The notes beneath the pieces are model-generated. The model saw only the letters and a program-made list of their open reading frames with translations, was not told the origin of the DNA and made no database searches. 64,000 nucleotides of DNA, taken from the IMG/VR virus record IMGVR_UViG_3300033182_000980, positions 62,001-126,000 of that record. One strand, given 5' to 3'. The translations under genes and the position numbers were made by a program. Every line of letters begins with the position of its first letter. The stretch's first letter is position 1. The DNA is from a virus. Positions 15,537 through 22,067 of the stretch are shown here, one piece after another.

Positions 15537-16041
15537 TTTGCACCTCGTTGTACTGAACATAGAGTCCGTCTTGGTTGTATACCACATCCTCTACAAAGGG
15601 GTAAGATTTCTTTAAGTCCTCTAACTGACCTAAACGAATGTGAAACTTGTTCGGGTAGACGGGTTTGAACTTCAAGTATCCATTTTTATCTTCGACTAGC
15701 TCCCATTTCTCTCCTGTGTGAAGAGATGACTCATGTACACCTAGATTAAACTGAATATGGAGGATCAGCTTTTCTTTAGTTTGGGGTGTGGGCTTATCCA
15801 TGAACTCTTTGCGAGCCTTTTGGTATGACTTCCAATCCCATGTGGTAGGCACATCGCTGATAACCAGATTACTAAGGTGTTCGAGACAGGTAGACGAATA
15901 CTCGGCAACTTGAACTAAATCCTTATCCGACCCCTCGAATGAGTACATCTGTGTAAGCATAAGATGTTCATTAAGGATAGCTTCTAGTGCTTTGTTTAAT
16001 CGGTCTTGGTTTTCGGAGGTGATCTTTAAGATAGGGTCCAT
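15526..16041 (-). CDS. Hypothetical protein, 171 aa
   Basis: Mostly helical N-terminal half with a His/Glu-containing helix (RLNKALEAILNEHLMLTQMYSF) and later CLEHLSNLV; the C-terminal part is mixed. Helices bearing E and H could suggest metal binding, but the spacing does not match a family I recognise. Divergent from the 16106 gene; the plus-strand promoter motif lies in the 64-base gap. Confidence 0.6.
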   Translation of the reverse strand: MDPILKITSENQDRLNKALEAILNEHLMLTQMYSFEGSDKDLVQVAEYSSTCLEHLSNLVISDVPTTWDWKSYQKARKEFMDKPTPQTKEKLILHIQFNLGVHESSLHTGEKWELVEDKNGYLKFKPVYPNKFHIRLGQLEDLKKSYPFVEDVVYNQDGLYVQYNEVQNDT

Positions 16042-16050
16042 GCCTTTACC

Positions 16051-16068
16051 TTTGTAGTTTATTTATAC
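16051..16068 (+). promoter_or_regulatory. Promoter-like motif TTTGTAGTTTATTTATACC
   Basis: Exact copy of the consensus in the gap between the divergent genes at 16041 and 16106, followed by RBS AAGGAGAG for 16106. Confidence 0.7.
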
Positions 16069-16105
16069 CTACTTCTTTGCAGTAGAATAAGCCGAAGGAG
16101 AGATA

Positions 16106-17827
16106 ATGAGAGACAATCAGATATACCTCTACAATACCACAGTAGATGAAGCACTAGAGATACTTGGGATGGAATCTCGTAGAGACACAGCCCTCATTAA
16201 CCATGACGAGTTTGAAGTTAAGCTCAATAAAAAAGGCGACCATGTTATGGTGACTCTGTTAAGGGGTCTTGGCGACATGGACATTGATGACGGCATTATT
16301 CAGATCAAGATTGATTTTCCAGGTAAGTACCGAGATATGGAGAGCATTGATCGTGTACGAGCCGTTCTTGCACTTAATCCAAACAGCGATTGGTGGAAGG
16401 GCATCGTAGAGGAGCTTGAGGAGGGCTATCCTTTATCATGGAAAGTCGAAGAAATCTTGATTGAAACTGAAGAGCGTATTGAGAATCCAGATGAGGATGT
16501 ACTTGCTATGCTCGACCAAGCGATTGCAAGCAATCCTCGTTTTAGACTCCTTCAATCTTTCAAACAGCAAGTTTTATCTGGTCGTGAACTTTCAGAGCGA
16601 CAGATGGAGATCCTTGAGGAGAACTTAGGTTCAAGTGTTCCCTCAAACACCAATCAGATCGCTCGGATTAATGAAGCTCTCGCACTTGATCCTAGAAATC
16701 GTTTCGTTAGCCAGCTCAAGCAAAAAGCCGAGAATGGCATCACTTTGTCCGAGAGACAGATGAATGTGGTGGAAGAGATCATCGGAAGTCAGTCATCTCC
16801 TGCCGCTAAGATGCTCGCTGACCTTAAAGCCAATGCTTATCTTGAGCGTGAGGACTTTATGCTTATCAATAAAGGTCAGCGTAGGGGCATTGACTCACTC
16901 AATGATGAGGAGCGTAAGCGTTTGCGTCATCTCATCTACCGTAATGAGCGTAAGCTCGACAACACTTACTCCAAAGATGAAGTCAGAAGGCTTCTAAAGA
17001 AAGGAACAGCTATGCGTAGACTCGCTAGTGAAGTTATTCGTGATCTTGAGATGAGGATTGCTCGTCTTGAGGCAAACCTCAATCGTACTGCAAGCATGAC
17101 TCGTGAAGCCGCTGGAGATCCTCAGCTCGCTGGAGTTCGCTCAAGCACAGCTTACCATGAGGGTCGCTCAATGGCAGAGGCTACCTCTTGTATGCTTTAT
17201 CTCATCGGTGAGTCAGAGAATAAGAGCAAGTTCTACGAGATGGTCATCAACGGTTCTACCGTAGAAATCCTTTATGGTCGTCTCGGTTCTACCGGTCGTA
17301 GAGCAGATAAGTCATTCATGGACTCTTATGATGCACAGGCTTTCTTTGTTAAACAGCTCAAGTCTAAGCTCAAGAAAGGTTATGTCTCTGCATTCGCACA
17401 GCGTGGCGAGCATCGTAAGAGCGGTCCTCTCTATGGAACTTACCCAATCGGACTTACCTCTACTCCTGGACCTTGGCAGAACCAAGACATCGCTTATGAC
17501 CAAGCGATGATTACAGATACAGTTTCTGTTGTTCGTGCGGCGATTGCTTCATTCCAAGAGGACGGTATTGTTGATGAGCGAGCAATTGCTATGCTTATGT
17601 CTACACAGCGTTCACTCGGATTAAACAGGGATCAACTCTCACAAGAGTGTGCTAAAGAGATCGGTCTTGCTCTTGATCGTATCCAAGGTACAGGTCGTGC
17701 GGGTCGTCAGCCTGTTGAAGTTCGTACTCGTACTGCCATCAAGGGTCTACAGAAACTCATGCGTAAACTTGAGGGTGCTATGACTGGTGGTCGTAGAAGA
17801 GCTTTTTATCAAAAAAAAAATTGGTAA
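16106..17827 (+). CDS. Repeat protein with internal leader and WGR domain
   Basis: 573 residues in two parts. Part one has two ~55-residue repeats, NPRFRLLQSFKQQVLSGRELSERQ and DPRNRFVSQLKQKAENGITLSERQ; repeats with F-x-SL...G..LSxRQ occur in phage replication and inhibitor proteins. At residue 303 (ATG 17012, with AAAGGAA in front) the shared leader appears in variant form, MRRLASEVIRDLEMRIARLE, then NRTAS. Next comes a WGR domain (~350-420): CMLYLIGESENKSKFYEMVI, STVEILYGRLGSTGR, AFFVKQLKSKLKKGY. WGR domains of PARPs contact DNA ends and proteins. The frame ends in a run of ten A (17811-17820), where a -1 slip would join the next frame. Confidence 0.8.
   Translation: MRDNQIYLYNTTVDEALEILGMESRRDTALINHDEFEVKLNKKGDHVMVTLLRGLGDMDIDDGIIQIKIDFPGKYRDMESIDRVRAVLALNPNSDWWKGIVEELEEGYPLSWKVEEILIETEERIENPDEDVLAMLDQAIASNPRFRLLQSFKQQVLSGRELSERQMEILEENLGSSVPSNTNQIARINEALALDPRNRFVSQLKQKAENGITLSERQMNVVEEIIGSQSSPAAKMLADLKANAYLEREDFMLINKGQRRGIDSLNDEERKRLRHLIYRNERKLDNTYSKDEVRRLLKKGTAMRRLASEVIRDLEMRIARLEANLNRTASMTREAAGDPQLAGVRSSTAYHEGRSMAEATSCMLYLIGESENKSKFYEMVINGSTVEILYGRLGSTGRRADKSFMDSYDAQAFFVKQLKSKLKKGYVSAFAQRGEHRKSGPLYGTYPIGLTSTPGPWQNQDIAYDQAMITDTVSVVRAAIASFQEDGIVDERAIAMLMSTQRSLGLNRDQLSQECAKEIGLALDRIQGTGRAGRQPVEVRTRTAIKGLQKLMRKLEGAMTGGRRRAFYQKKNW
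17012..17827 (+). CDS. Possible internal in-frame product: leader plus WGR domain
   Basis: An internal ATG at 17012 preceded by AAAGGAA at good spacing would give a 271-residue protein that begins exactly like the other leader proteins. It could be a second translation product, or mark an older gene fusion whose leader now acts inside a polyprotein. Not separable from the parent frame by sequence alone. Confidence 0.4.
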   Translation: MRRLASEVIRDLEMRIARLEANLNRTASMTREAAGDPQLAGVRSSTAYHEGRSMAEATSCMLYLIGESENKSKFYEMVINGSTVEILYGRLGSTGRRADKSFMDSYDAQAFFVKQLKSKLKKGYVSAFAQRGEHRKSGPLYGTYPIGLTSTPGPWQNQDIAYDQAMITDTVSVVRAAIASFQEDGIVDERAIAMLMSTQRSLGLNRDQLSQECAKEIGLALDRIQGTGRAGRQPVEVRTRTAIKGLQKLMRKLEGAMTGGRRRAFYQKKNW

Positions 17828-18105
17828 GAACAGCGGTTTCTAAGACCAAGATGTTTCACGATGTGAGAGAAAACCTAGATGACAATCTAGGCAGACTCCA
17901 CGACCTTCGAGAGAAGTTTGAAGATCACGAGTTTTTAAGTGAGAGTCGTGATCTTCAAAAAATCTTTAACGATGCCTCTGAAATGCTAGATAACCTCAAT
18001 GATGAAGATGTGCTTCGACCTTACAAAGACTTCTTAGATAGGTTTAATAAGATCGAAGCTATGCTCAATGAGGTTAGGACGAGATGTCTACATAGACAGC
18101 ATTAA
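17821..18105 (+). CDS. Coiled-coil frame downstream of A10; probable -1 frameshift extension
   Basis: 94 residues, helical and acidic (DVRENLDDNLGRLHDLREKFEDHEF, RDLQKIFNDASEMLDNL). It has no convincing start: TTG 17821 and ATG 17851 both lack a ribosome-binding site. It sits in the -1 frame relative to the 16106 gene and opens straight from the ten-A run, so ribosomal or transcriptional slippage there would add this tail to the WGR protein. A one-base sequencing error in the homopolymer would look the same. Confidence 0.5.
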   Translation: MVRTAVSKTKMFHDVRENLDDNLGRLHDLREKFEDHEFLSESRDLQKIFNDASEMLDNLNDEDVLRPYKDFLDRFNKIEAMLNEVRTRCLHRQH

Positions 18106-18106
18106 G

Positions 18107-18121
18107 TTTGTAGTCTTTAGA
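18107..18121 (+). promoter_or_regulatory. Promoter-like motif variant TTTGTAGTCTTTAGATA
   Basis: Diverged copy of TAGTTTNTTTATA directly in front of the 18120-18158 hairpin and the 18159 gene. Confidence 0.5.
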
Positions 18122-18158
18122 TACACACTCTTTAGTAAATAAGCTAAGGAGGTGTATC
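18120..18158 (+). promoter_or_regulatory. SD-occluding hairpin, 15 bp with one bulge
   Basis: GATACAC-a-CTCTTTAG (18120-18135) pairs with CTAAGGAGGTGTATC (18144-18158), burying the entire AAGGAGG ribosome-binding site; GTG 18159 is the next base. The 5' arm starts at the end of the promoter motif. Confidence 0.75.
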
Positions 18159-18482
18159 GTGGATAACGACTCAATAGACCCTGTTGAAGTATTACAAGCA
18201 ATACTCAACAATATCGTAGCTCAGTCTGAATCTAAAGAAGACCTCATTAAGCTATGGTTTTATGTGGGTCGCATGATGGGGATAGATCGTATCTTCCCCG
18301 AAATGCAAGTGATGACTACGCCAGATGATAAGGGTGTAAATCAACCGATCCTTCTTGTCGGCACATTACATCCTCTTGTCATTGAGTATCTGACCGACCA
18401 AAAGATACTCACAGAGGACATCGCCCAGATCTGTTTAACAGAAATCAAGGAAATGGATGAGGAAGATGAGGTCTTCCACTAA
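18159..18482 (+). CDS. Hypothetical acidic protein, 107 aa
   Basis: Starts with GTG, decided by the very strong AAGGAGG. Helical, acidic tail (EMDEEDEVFH), soluble. It leads a run of three tightly coupled genes (TAATG, then ATGA) that ends with the ClpP-like protease, so it may be part of the head-assembly unit. I do not recognise the family. Confidence 0.65.
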   Translation: MDNDSIDPVEVLQAILNNIVAQSESKEDLIKLWFYVGRMMGIDRIFPEMQVMTTPDDKGVNQPILLVGTLHPLVIEYLTDQKILTEDIAQICLTEIKEMDEEDEVFH

Positions 18483-18904
18483 TGATGTATCGTAGAGATG
18501 GGTTGATCTTTATGACCCTAAATGATCCTCATTGGAATAACCCTAAGATCGCTAAGATCCTTCCTTATGAGAGTACAAATTGGGGTGCGTTCTCTGACCT
18601 AGTAGGGACACCTGTAGAGCGTTTAATCCCCGAAGTCTCGCATGATATACTCGACCAAGCAATGAGAGGGTTCACAACCCCTCTGATGAACCAAAACCTT
18701 AGAGAGCCTAGAGGCTGTCTAAAACTCCTTGATGTACCCAAAGATTGTGACGAAAAAGACCACTGTCTTTCGTATAACAAAGACCGATGTATCTTGGGGC
18801 ATCGTAAAATGCCAGAGTGCTTTTCACCACTCGCCACTCAATCTCTTAGACCTCTTGTTCTAGCTTGGCTAGAAGGATTCCACATAATCCGTGAAAGGGC
18901 ATGA
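18482..18904 (+). CDS. Hypothetical cysteine-rich phage protein, 140 aa
   Basis: Six cysteines lie in the central part (CLKLLDVPKDCDEKDHC, RCILGHRKMPEC), a spacing that could hold one or two metals, but it fits no zinc-finger class I know. The end is a hydrophobic helix (SLRPLVLAWLEGFHIIRE), amphipathic rather than membrane-spanning. Coupled to its neighbours by TAATG upstream and ATGA downstream, next to the ClpP-like protease. Confidence 0.6.
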   Translation: MMYRRDGLIFMTLNDPHWNNPKIAKILPYESTNWGAFSDLVGTPVERLIPEVSHDILDQAMRGFTTPLMNQNLREPRGCLKLLDVPKDCDEKDHCLSYNKDRCILGHRKMPECFSPLATQSLRPLVLAWLEGFHIIRERA

Positions 18905-19554
18905 TTATGAAATACTTTAACCACCCACCCACAATGCGTAGAGTTTATGATGACGAAGAAGCTCAAACTCAACATCGGAAAAACGCACAAGCCGATTTCT
19001 ATGGTGAGATTACGGTAAGCGACAACCACATCTACCTCTATCAAGGCATCTCTCCCAAGGCTGTTATGGAGATGGGCATCGCTATCAAGTCCATTGGTCA
19101 ACAGATCATCAACATGGTCACTGATCTTGGACTCTCCCAAGCACCTGCTATCCACCTTCACATTAACTCTGGTGGTGGGTGTGCCTTTAGTGGTCTTGCT
19201 GGAGCGAGCCATATCTTAGACTCGGACATCCCTGTGTTCACCTATGTAGAGGGTTCAGCGGCTTCTGCGGCCACGATCATGTCTTGTGTCGGGGCTAAAC
19301 GCTTCATCACAGAGCATAGCTTCATGCTCATTCACCAGATCAGCACTGGTGTATGGGGTACATACGAGAACCTAAACGATGAGAAAGAGTCTATGGACTC
19401 GCTCATGGAGATGTTGGAGTCAATCTACCTCAAGAACACCAAGATGAAGAAGAAGCAACTCAAAGAGCTTCTAAAGCGTGATCTCTGGATGAACCCTAAG
19501 AAGTGTCTTGAGCTTGGATTGGTAGACGAGATCATCAAGTACGAGCGTGTTTAA
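18901..19554 (+). CDS. ClpP-like serine protease (candidate prohead/maturation protease)
   Basis: 217 residues with the ClpP/crotonase fold. IHLHINSGGG (~84-93) is the oxyanion-strand motif; the nucleophile is Ser122 in VEGSAASAATIM, and His145 in FMLIHQ is the general base; the acidic third residue lies in the later helix. Phage ClpP-type enzymes near the portal usually act as head maturation proteases cleaving scaffold and capsid. It is the only protease candidate near the portal in this window, so it could process the leader and linker sites seen in several proteins; that is inference. ATG 18901 overlaps the previous stop; ATG 18907 is an alternative. Confidence 0.85.
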   Translation: MIMKYFNHPPTMRRVYDDEEAQTQHRKNAQADFYGEITVSDNHIYLYQGISPKAVMEMGIAIKSIGQQIINMVTDLGLSQAPAIHLHINSGGGCAFSGLAGASHILDSDIPVFTYVEGSAASAATIMSCVGAKRFITEHSFMLIHQISTGVWGTYENLNDEKESMDSLMEMLESIYLKNTKMKKKQLKELLKRDLWMNPKKCLELGLVDEIIKYERV

Positions 19555-19567
19555 TAGTTTCTTTATA
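19551..19567 (+). promoter_or_regulatory. Promoter-like motif TTAATAGTTTCTTTATA
   Basis: Copy of the recurrent element; its TAA is the stop codon of the protease gene. Followed three bases later by the 5' arm of the 19571-19618 hairpin. Confidence 0.7.
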
Positions 19568-19570
19568 TCA

Positions 19571-19618
19571 CCCACATAATCAGACACTCTATTCACACTA
19601 GGAGATTGATTATGTGGG
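19571..19618 (+). promoter_or_regulatory. Start-codon-occluding hairpin, 12 bp perfect
   Basis: CCCACATAATCA (19571-19582) is perfectly complementary to TGATTATGTGGG (19607-19618), which contains ATG 19612 itself; the GGAG ribosome-binding site lies in the loop, beside the stem. Confidence 0.75.
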
Positions 19619-20145
19619 ATAATGATGACATCGTATTCGGGTCGTTTCAAAAGACCTCAAGCATGGACGCTGTTCTTGAGACTAAGATTTCTGATCTAAC
19701 AGATCGTGGTCGCAAGAACAAAGCTACAGCCGCCAACTTTGAAGATGGTATGCGTGTAGTGGCTCACACTAATAATGGTGTAGTCATTCCTGGTCAGCTC
19801 CCGACTGCTGGTACAAAGGGAACAGTCGTATCTGTTAAAACTGCAACAGGTGATGTGACCTCCCTTGATGGAGAGGTGTTTGTTCAGTTTGACGGACGCA
19901 ACAAGATTGATCGGATTCCAGCTAACTTTCTGCGTGTGGCAAGCATGAAGGTTGCGAGCATTGATGATCACTTCATCGTGCTAAGTGGACCTAATCTTTC
20001 AGCGAGCTTTATGAGCGTAGCAGGTGGTGAGTCAACCCTAGTGCATAAGGCGACCCAAGACCTTTGGAGCATGAAGGTGTCTGACGATGGGTCATATGAT
20101 GTAGAGCGTCTGTTTGACGACAATGGTGATCCACTTAAACTTTGA
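19612..20145 (+). CDS. Hypothetical protein with KOW/SH3-like strands, 177 aa
   Basis: ATG 19612 is set by GGAG at 19601. Residues ~45-110 form a beta-rich segment (MRVVAHTNNGVV, GTKGTVVSVKT, GEVFVQFDGRNKIDRIPANFLRVAS) that reads like a KOW/SH3-type barrel. The C-terminal part also looks beta-rich, and the protein ends acidic. It sits after the protease gene with its own promoter motif and start-codon hairpin, which suggests late, tightly controlled expression, as for a virion protein. Family not recognised. Confidence 0.6.
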   Translation: MWDNDDIVFGSFQKTSSMDAVLETKISDLTDRGRKNKATAANFEDGMRVVAHTNNGVVIPGQLPTAGTKGTVVSVKTATGDVTSLDGEVFVQFDGRNKIDRIPANFLRVASMKVASIDDHFIVLSGPNLSASFMSVAGGESTLVHKATQDLWSMKVSDDGSYDVERLFDDNGDPLKL

Positions 20146-20162
20146 TTTTTAGTTATTAAATA
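20146..20162 (+). promoter_or_regulatory. Weak promoter-like motif TTTTTAGTTATTAAATA
   Basis: Resembles TTTGTAGATAATAAATA in front of nrdA and leads straight into the 20158-20195 stem. Included as a weak variant. Confidence 0.3.
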
Positions 20163-20197
20163 CCTCCTTTTTCCCAAACTGAACAGGAGGTATTTTT
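20158..20197 (+). terminator. Hairpin 11 bp: terminator and/or SD-occluding stem
   Basis: AAATACCTCCT (20158-20168) pairs perfectly with AGGAGGTATTT (20185-20195), followed by TT. It reads as an intrinsic terminator for the 19612 gene, but the 3' arm also contains AGGAGG, the ribosome-binding site of the small gene at 20201. Both roles may apply. Confidence 0.65.
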
Positions 20198-20200
20198 CAG

Positions 20201-20368
20201 ATGAGACTGACCTTTATATTATTATTGTGCTGTACTCTTTGCTGTAGTGAGGACTCGGCTAAACCTGTACGACTAGAAATCGAAGAGACAAATAAAGGTC
20301 GGAGAAAGAGGCACAAAGGGGATCTCCTTAACCTCTTGCATAGAGCCTCTTTGGTGAGGGTTGTTTAA
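20201..20368 (+). CDS. Small secreted/lipoprotein-like protein, 55 aa
   Basis: Short gene with a strong AGGAGG site ten bases upstream. The N-terminus (MRLTFILLLCCTLCCSEDS) is a basic residue plus a hydrophobic core ending in cysteines, like a signal peptide; the pair before Ser is not a textbook lipobox but could be lipidated. The rest is charged and basic (KGRRKRHKG). The size and signal fit an outer-membrane spanin (Rz1-like) or another small envelope lipoprotein; no inner spanin is seen beside it. The assignment is tentative, the gene fairly likely. Confidence 0.5.
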   Translation: MRLTFILLLCCTLCCSEDSAKPVRLEIEETNKGRRKRHKGDLLNLLHRASLVRVV

Positions 20369-20381
20369 TAGTATTTTTATG
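20365..20381 (+). promoter_or_regulatory. Promoter-like motif TTAATAGTATTTTTATG
   Basis: Includes the TAA stop of the 20201 gene. It is followed by a GGGTAT/ATACCC hairpin and, at 20428, an ATG opening a short Cys-containing frame (CSKCGG, CPMQ) that runs into the convergent 21348-20509 gene; I could not support that frame as a gene. Nothing else is seen in 20382-20508. Confidence 0.5.
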
Positions 20382-20508
20382 GGTATCAAAGAATACCCCC
20401 CAACCCTCCGCTCAAAGGCTCTTAGTATGTCTCCCCATTCCTGTTCTAAATGTGGTGGTATCGTTCGTATTTTCTGCCCTATGCAGAAGAACTCTGCCCC
20501 TTGTGTAC

Positions 20509-21348
20509 CTACCCACCAAACTCGGCAAAAAGATCATCAAGATCAATCTCGTCAACATTTGTATCAATCTCCTCAAGAGGAGTCTTTACAAAGCCCTCAA
20601 TCTCATCCTCATTAGCCTTAGTGTTTGTGCCATTTAAGGGAGAGCTGTCTTTAGGTGCTTGAGCCAAAGCGACACTAAGCTCATCGTCCACAGAGATTGC
20701 TTCACGCTTAGGTTGTTCTGCTTCAACCTGTGTCATCTGGTCTGCTTGCTGGTCGATCTTCGCTTCGGCATTTTGACGCTGGGTCATAAACTGATCAACA
20801 AGTTTAGCTGTGTTGACTTCGGTGGAGATCACATTAGGGTCATCAAAGGTCTGTGAGGTGAAGGTCTTAGACCCCCATCGCTGACCAAGAGCGATCTGCT
20901 CTTGGCAGAGCTTGAGCTGATCTCGTAATCGACCTTGAAGGTCTTTAAGGTCTGTACGCTTCGCCTTGATAACCGTCATCAAGTCCTCAAGGTCATGTGA
21001 GGAAAGGGTGAGGTCATTGATCTTAGATTGGATATGAACGAGTCGGGTAGCGGCCAATGCTTCACGCTCTTTTTGAGATCGACCCGAACGCACATGGGGA
21101 TCATTAGCGATGAGCTGGGTTTGCTCGATGTTATATTCGGTCTGCTTGATCAACAGATCACGCTTGATCTTTTGGAGGTTGTGGCTGACTTCCATGAAGA
21201 TTTTTTCAGTTGATGAAAGATGCCCTCGAACTTCCGAGGTTTTGTAGTTTAACCGACTCGGTCCAAACTCAATGGGGTCTGCATCAAGCTCCACATCCAT
21301 CTCTGTTAAACGCTCATAAATGCGATCAATATACGCTTGTTCAATCAT
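20509..21348 (-). CDS. Coiled-coil protein with acidic tail, 279 aa
   Basis: Residues 1-180 are almost entirely helical with heptad character (EKIFMEVSHNLQKIKRDL, HIQSKINDLTLSSHDLEDLM, KDLQGRLRDQLKLCQEQIAL). The last ~70 residues are Glu/Asp/Gln-rich and probably disordered, ending in a compact acidic-hydrophobic motif (EIDLDDLFAEFGG) of the kind used to dock on a partner. The start overlaps the stop of the 21692 gene (TAATG), so the two are made together. No known family; a scaffold-like or recombination-mediator role is possible but unproven. Confidence 0.6.
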   Translation of the reverse strand: MIEQAYIDRIYERLTEMDVELDADPIEFGPSRLNYKTSEVRGHLSSTEKIFMEVSHNLQKIKRDLLIKQTEYNIEQTQLIANDPHVRSGRSQKEREALAATRLVHIQSKINDLTLSSHDLEDLMTVIKAKRTDLKDLQGRLRDQLKLCQEQIALGQRWGSKTFTSQTFDDPNVISTEVNTAKLVDQFMTQRQNAEAKIDQQADQMTQVEAEQPKREAISVDDELSVALAQAPKDSSPLNGTNTKANEDEIEGFVKTPLEEIDTNVDEIDLDDLFAEFGG

Positions 21349-21692
21349 TATTTCTTATCTCCATCTAGGCTCATAAGGAGCTGACCAAAATTGTTCTTTG
21401 TGTGGCGAATAGCACTCTCACATTGTTGCCCCGATAAGATACCCGATGAGCGAGCCTGTTGGAAAGCCATGATGTTCGCTTCAAGCCCAAGTAAGTGGGT
21501 AGCCACTTTTGCGTCTTCGAGATTTAAGCCTCCCTCGACATCATTAGGCTCACCATAGTTTCCTGTTAAGGAAACGAAAACATCCCCACCACCACGAGGC
21601 ATCTTCACACATCTTGAAACCATGATCTGGGTGATCTTGGTGTTTTCCCTAATACGGCTGATCTGCTCTTTTAAATCTTTTACATCACTCAT
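21348..21692 (-). CDS. Hypothetical protein, 114 aa
   Basis: Helical N-terminus, a Gly-rich middle (MPRGGGDVFVSLTGNYGEP) and two further helices. Good ribosome-binding site (AAAAGGAGA). The coupling to the coiled-coil gene suggests a two-subunit complex. Family not recognised. Confidence 0.6.
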   Translation of the reverse strand: MSDVKDLKEQISRIRENTKITQIMVSRCVKMPRGGGDVFVSLTGNYGEPNDVEGGLNLEDAKVATHLLGLEANIMAFQQARSSGILSGQQCESAIRHTKNNFGQLLMSLDGDKK

Positions 21693-21749
21693 AGGGTGAG
21701 TCTCCTTTTAAGGTTGGTTGGTTCACCTACCTTTATATGAACTTACCCT

Positions 21750-22067
21750 TTAAACTCCTCTTAAGTTTACATGATGGGTGTCCACCTCATAAGAAATCAC
21801 TTGAACCCAGCTAAGGTTTGTCTCTGATAAGTAGGTTCTTATGATCTTCTCCACTTGATCAAGATCTTCTTCTATTAAGACCTTTATCCCATACCCCTGT
21901 TCCTCTGTTATCTCCTCATAAGATTTCTTGAACTGATAACCTTCTTCACTCCAATAACCGATAGTCCTGTAGAGAGTACAACCTGAGAACCTTTTGCTTA
22001 GAGCTTCACATAAGCTCTTTACATTCGTTTCATCTGTTCCAGATAGGTTGATCTCTATTAGCTTCAT
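21750..22067 (-). CDS. Hypothetical protein, 105 aa
   Basis: Short alpha/beta protein (MKLIEINLSG, TLYRTIGYWSEEGYQF, GIKVLIEEDLDQVEKIIRTYL, VQVISYEVDTHHV); strand and helix order resembles a ferredoxin-like fold. It lies directly beside the hairpin-rich gene-free stretch, and the first of those hairpins begins eight bases upstream of its ATG. No strong ribosome-binding site is seen. Confidence 0.55.
   Translation of the reverse strand: MKLIEINLSGTDETNVKSLCEALSKRFSGCTLYRTIGYWSEEGYQFKKSYEEITEEQGYGIKVLIEEDLDQVEKIIRTYLSETNLSWVQVISYEVDTHHVNLRGV

Noticed and set aside
16041-16068. T4-type TATAAATA late promoter on the minus strand
   Set aside because: TATAAATAAACTA is the reverse complement of the recurrent motif. 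Copies between two same-strand genes show that the working orientation is TAGTTTATTTATA towards the downstream gene.
20428-20615. Small zinc-ribbon-like plus-strand frame (CSKCGG...CPMQ)
   Set aside because: No ribosome-binding site, and most of it overlaps the end of the coiled-coil gene on the other strand; codon pattern there belongs to the minus strand.
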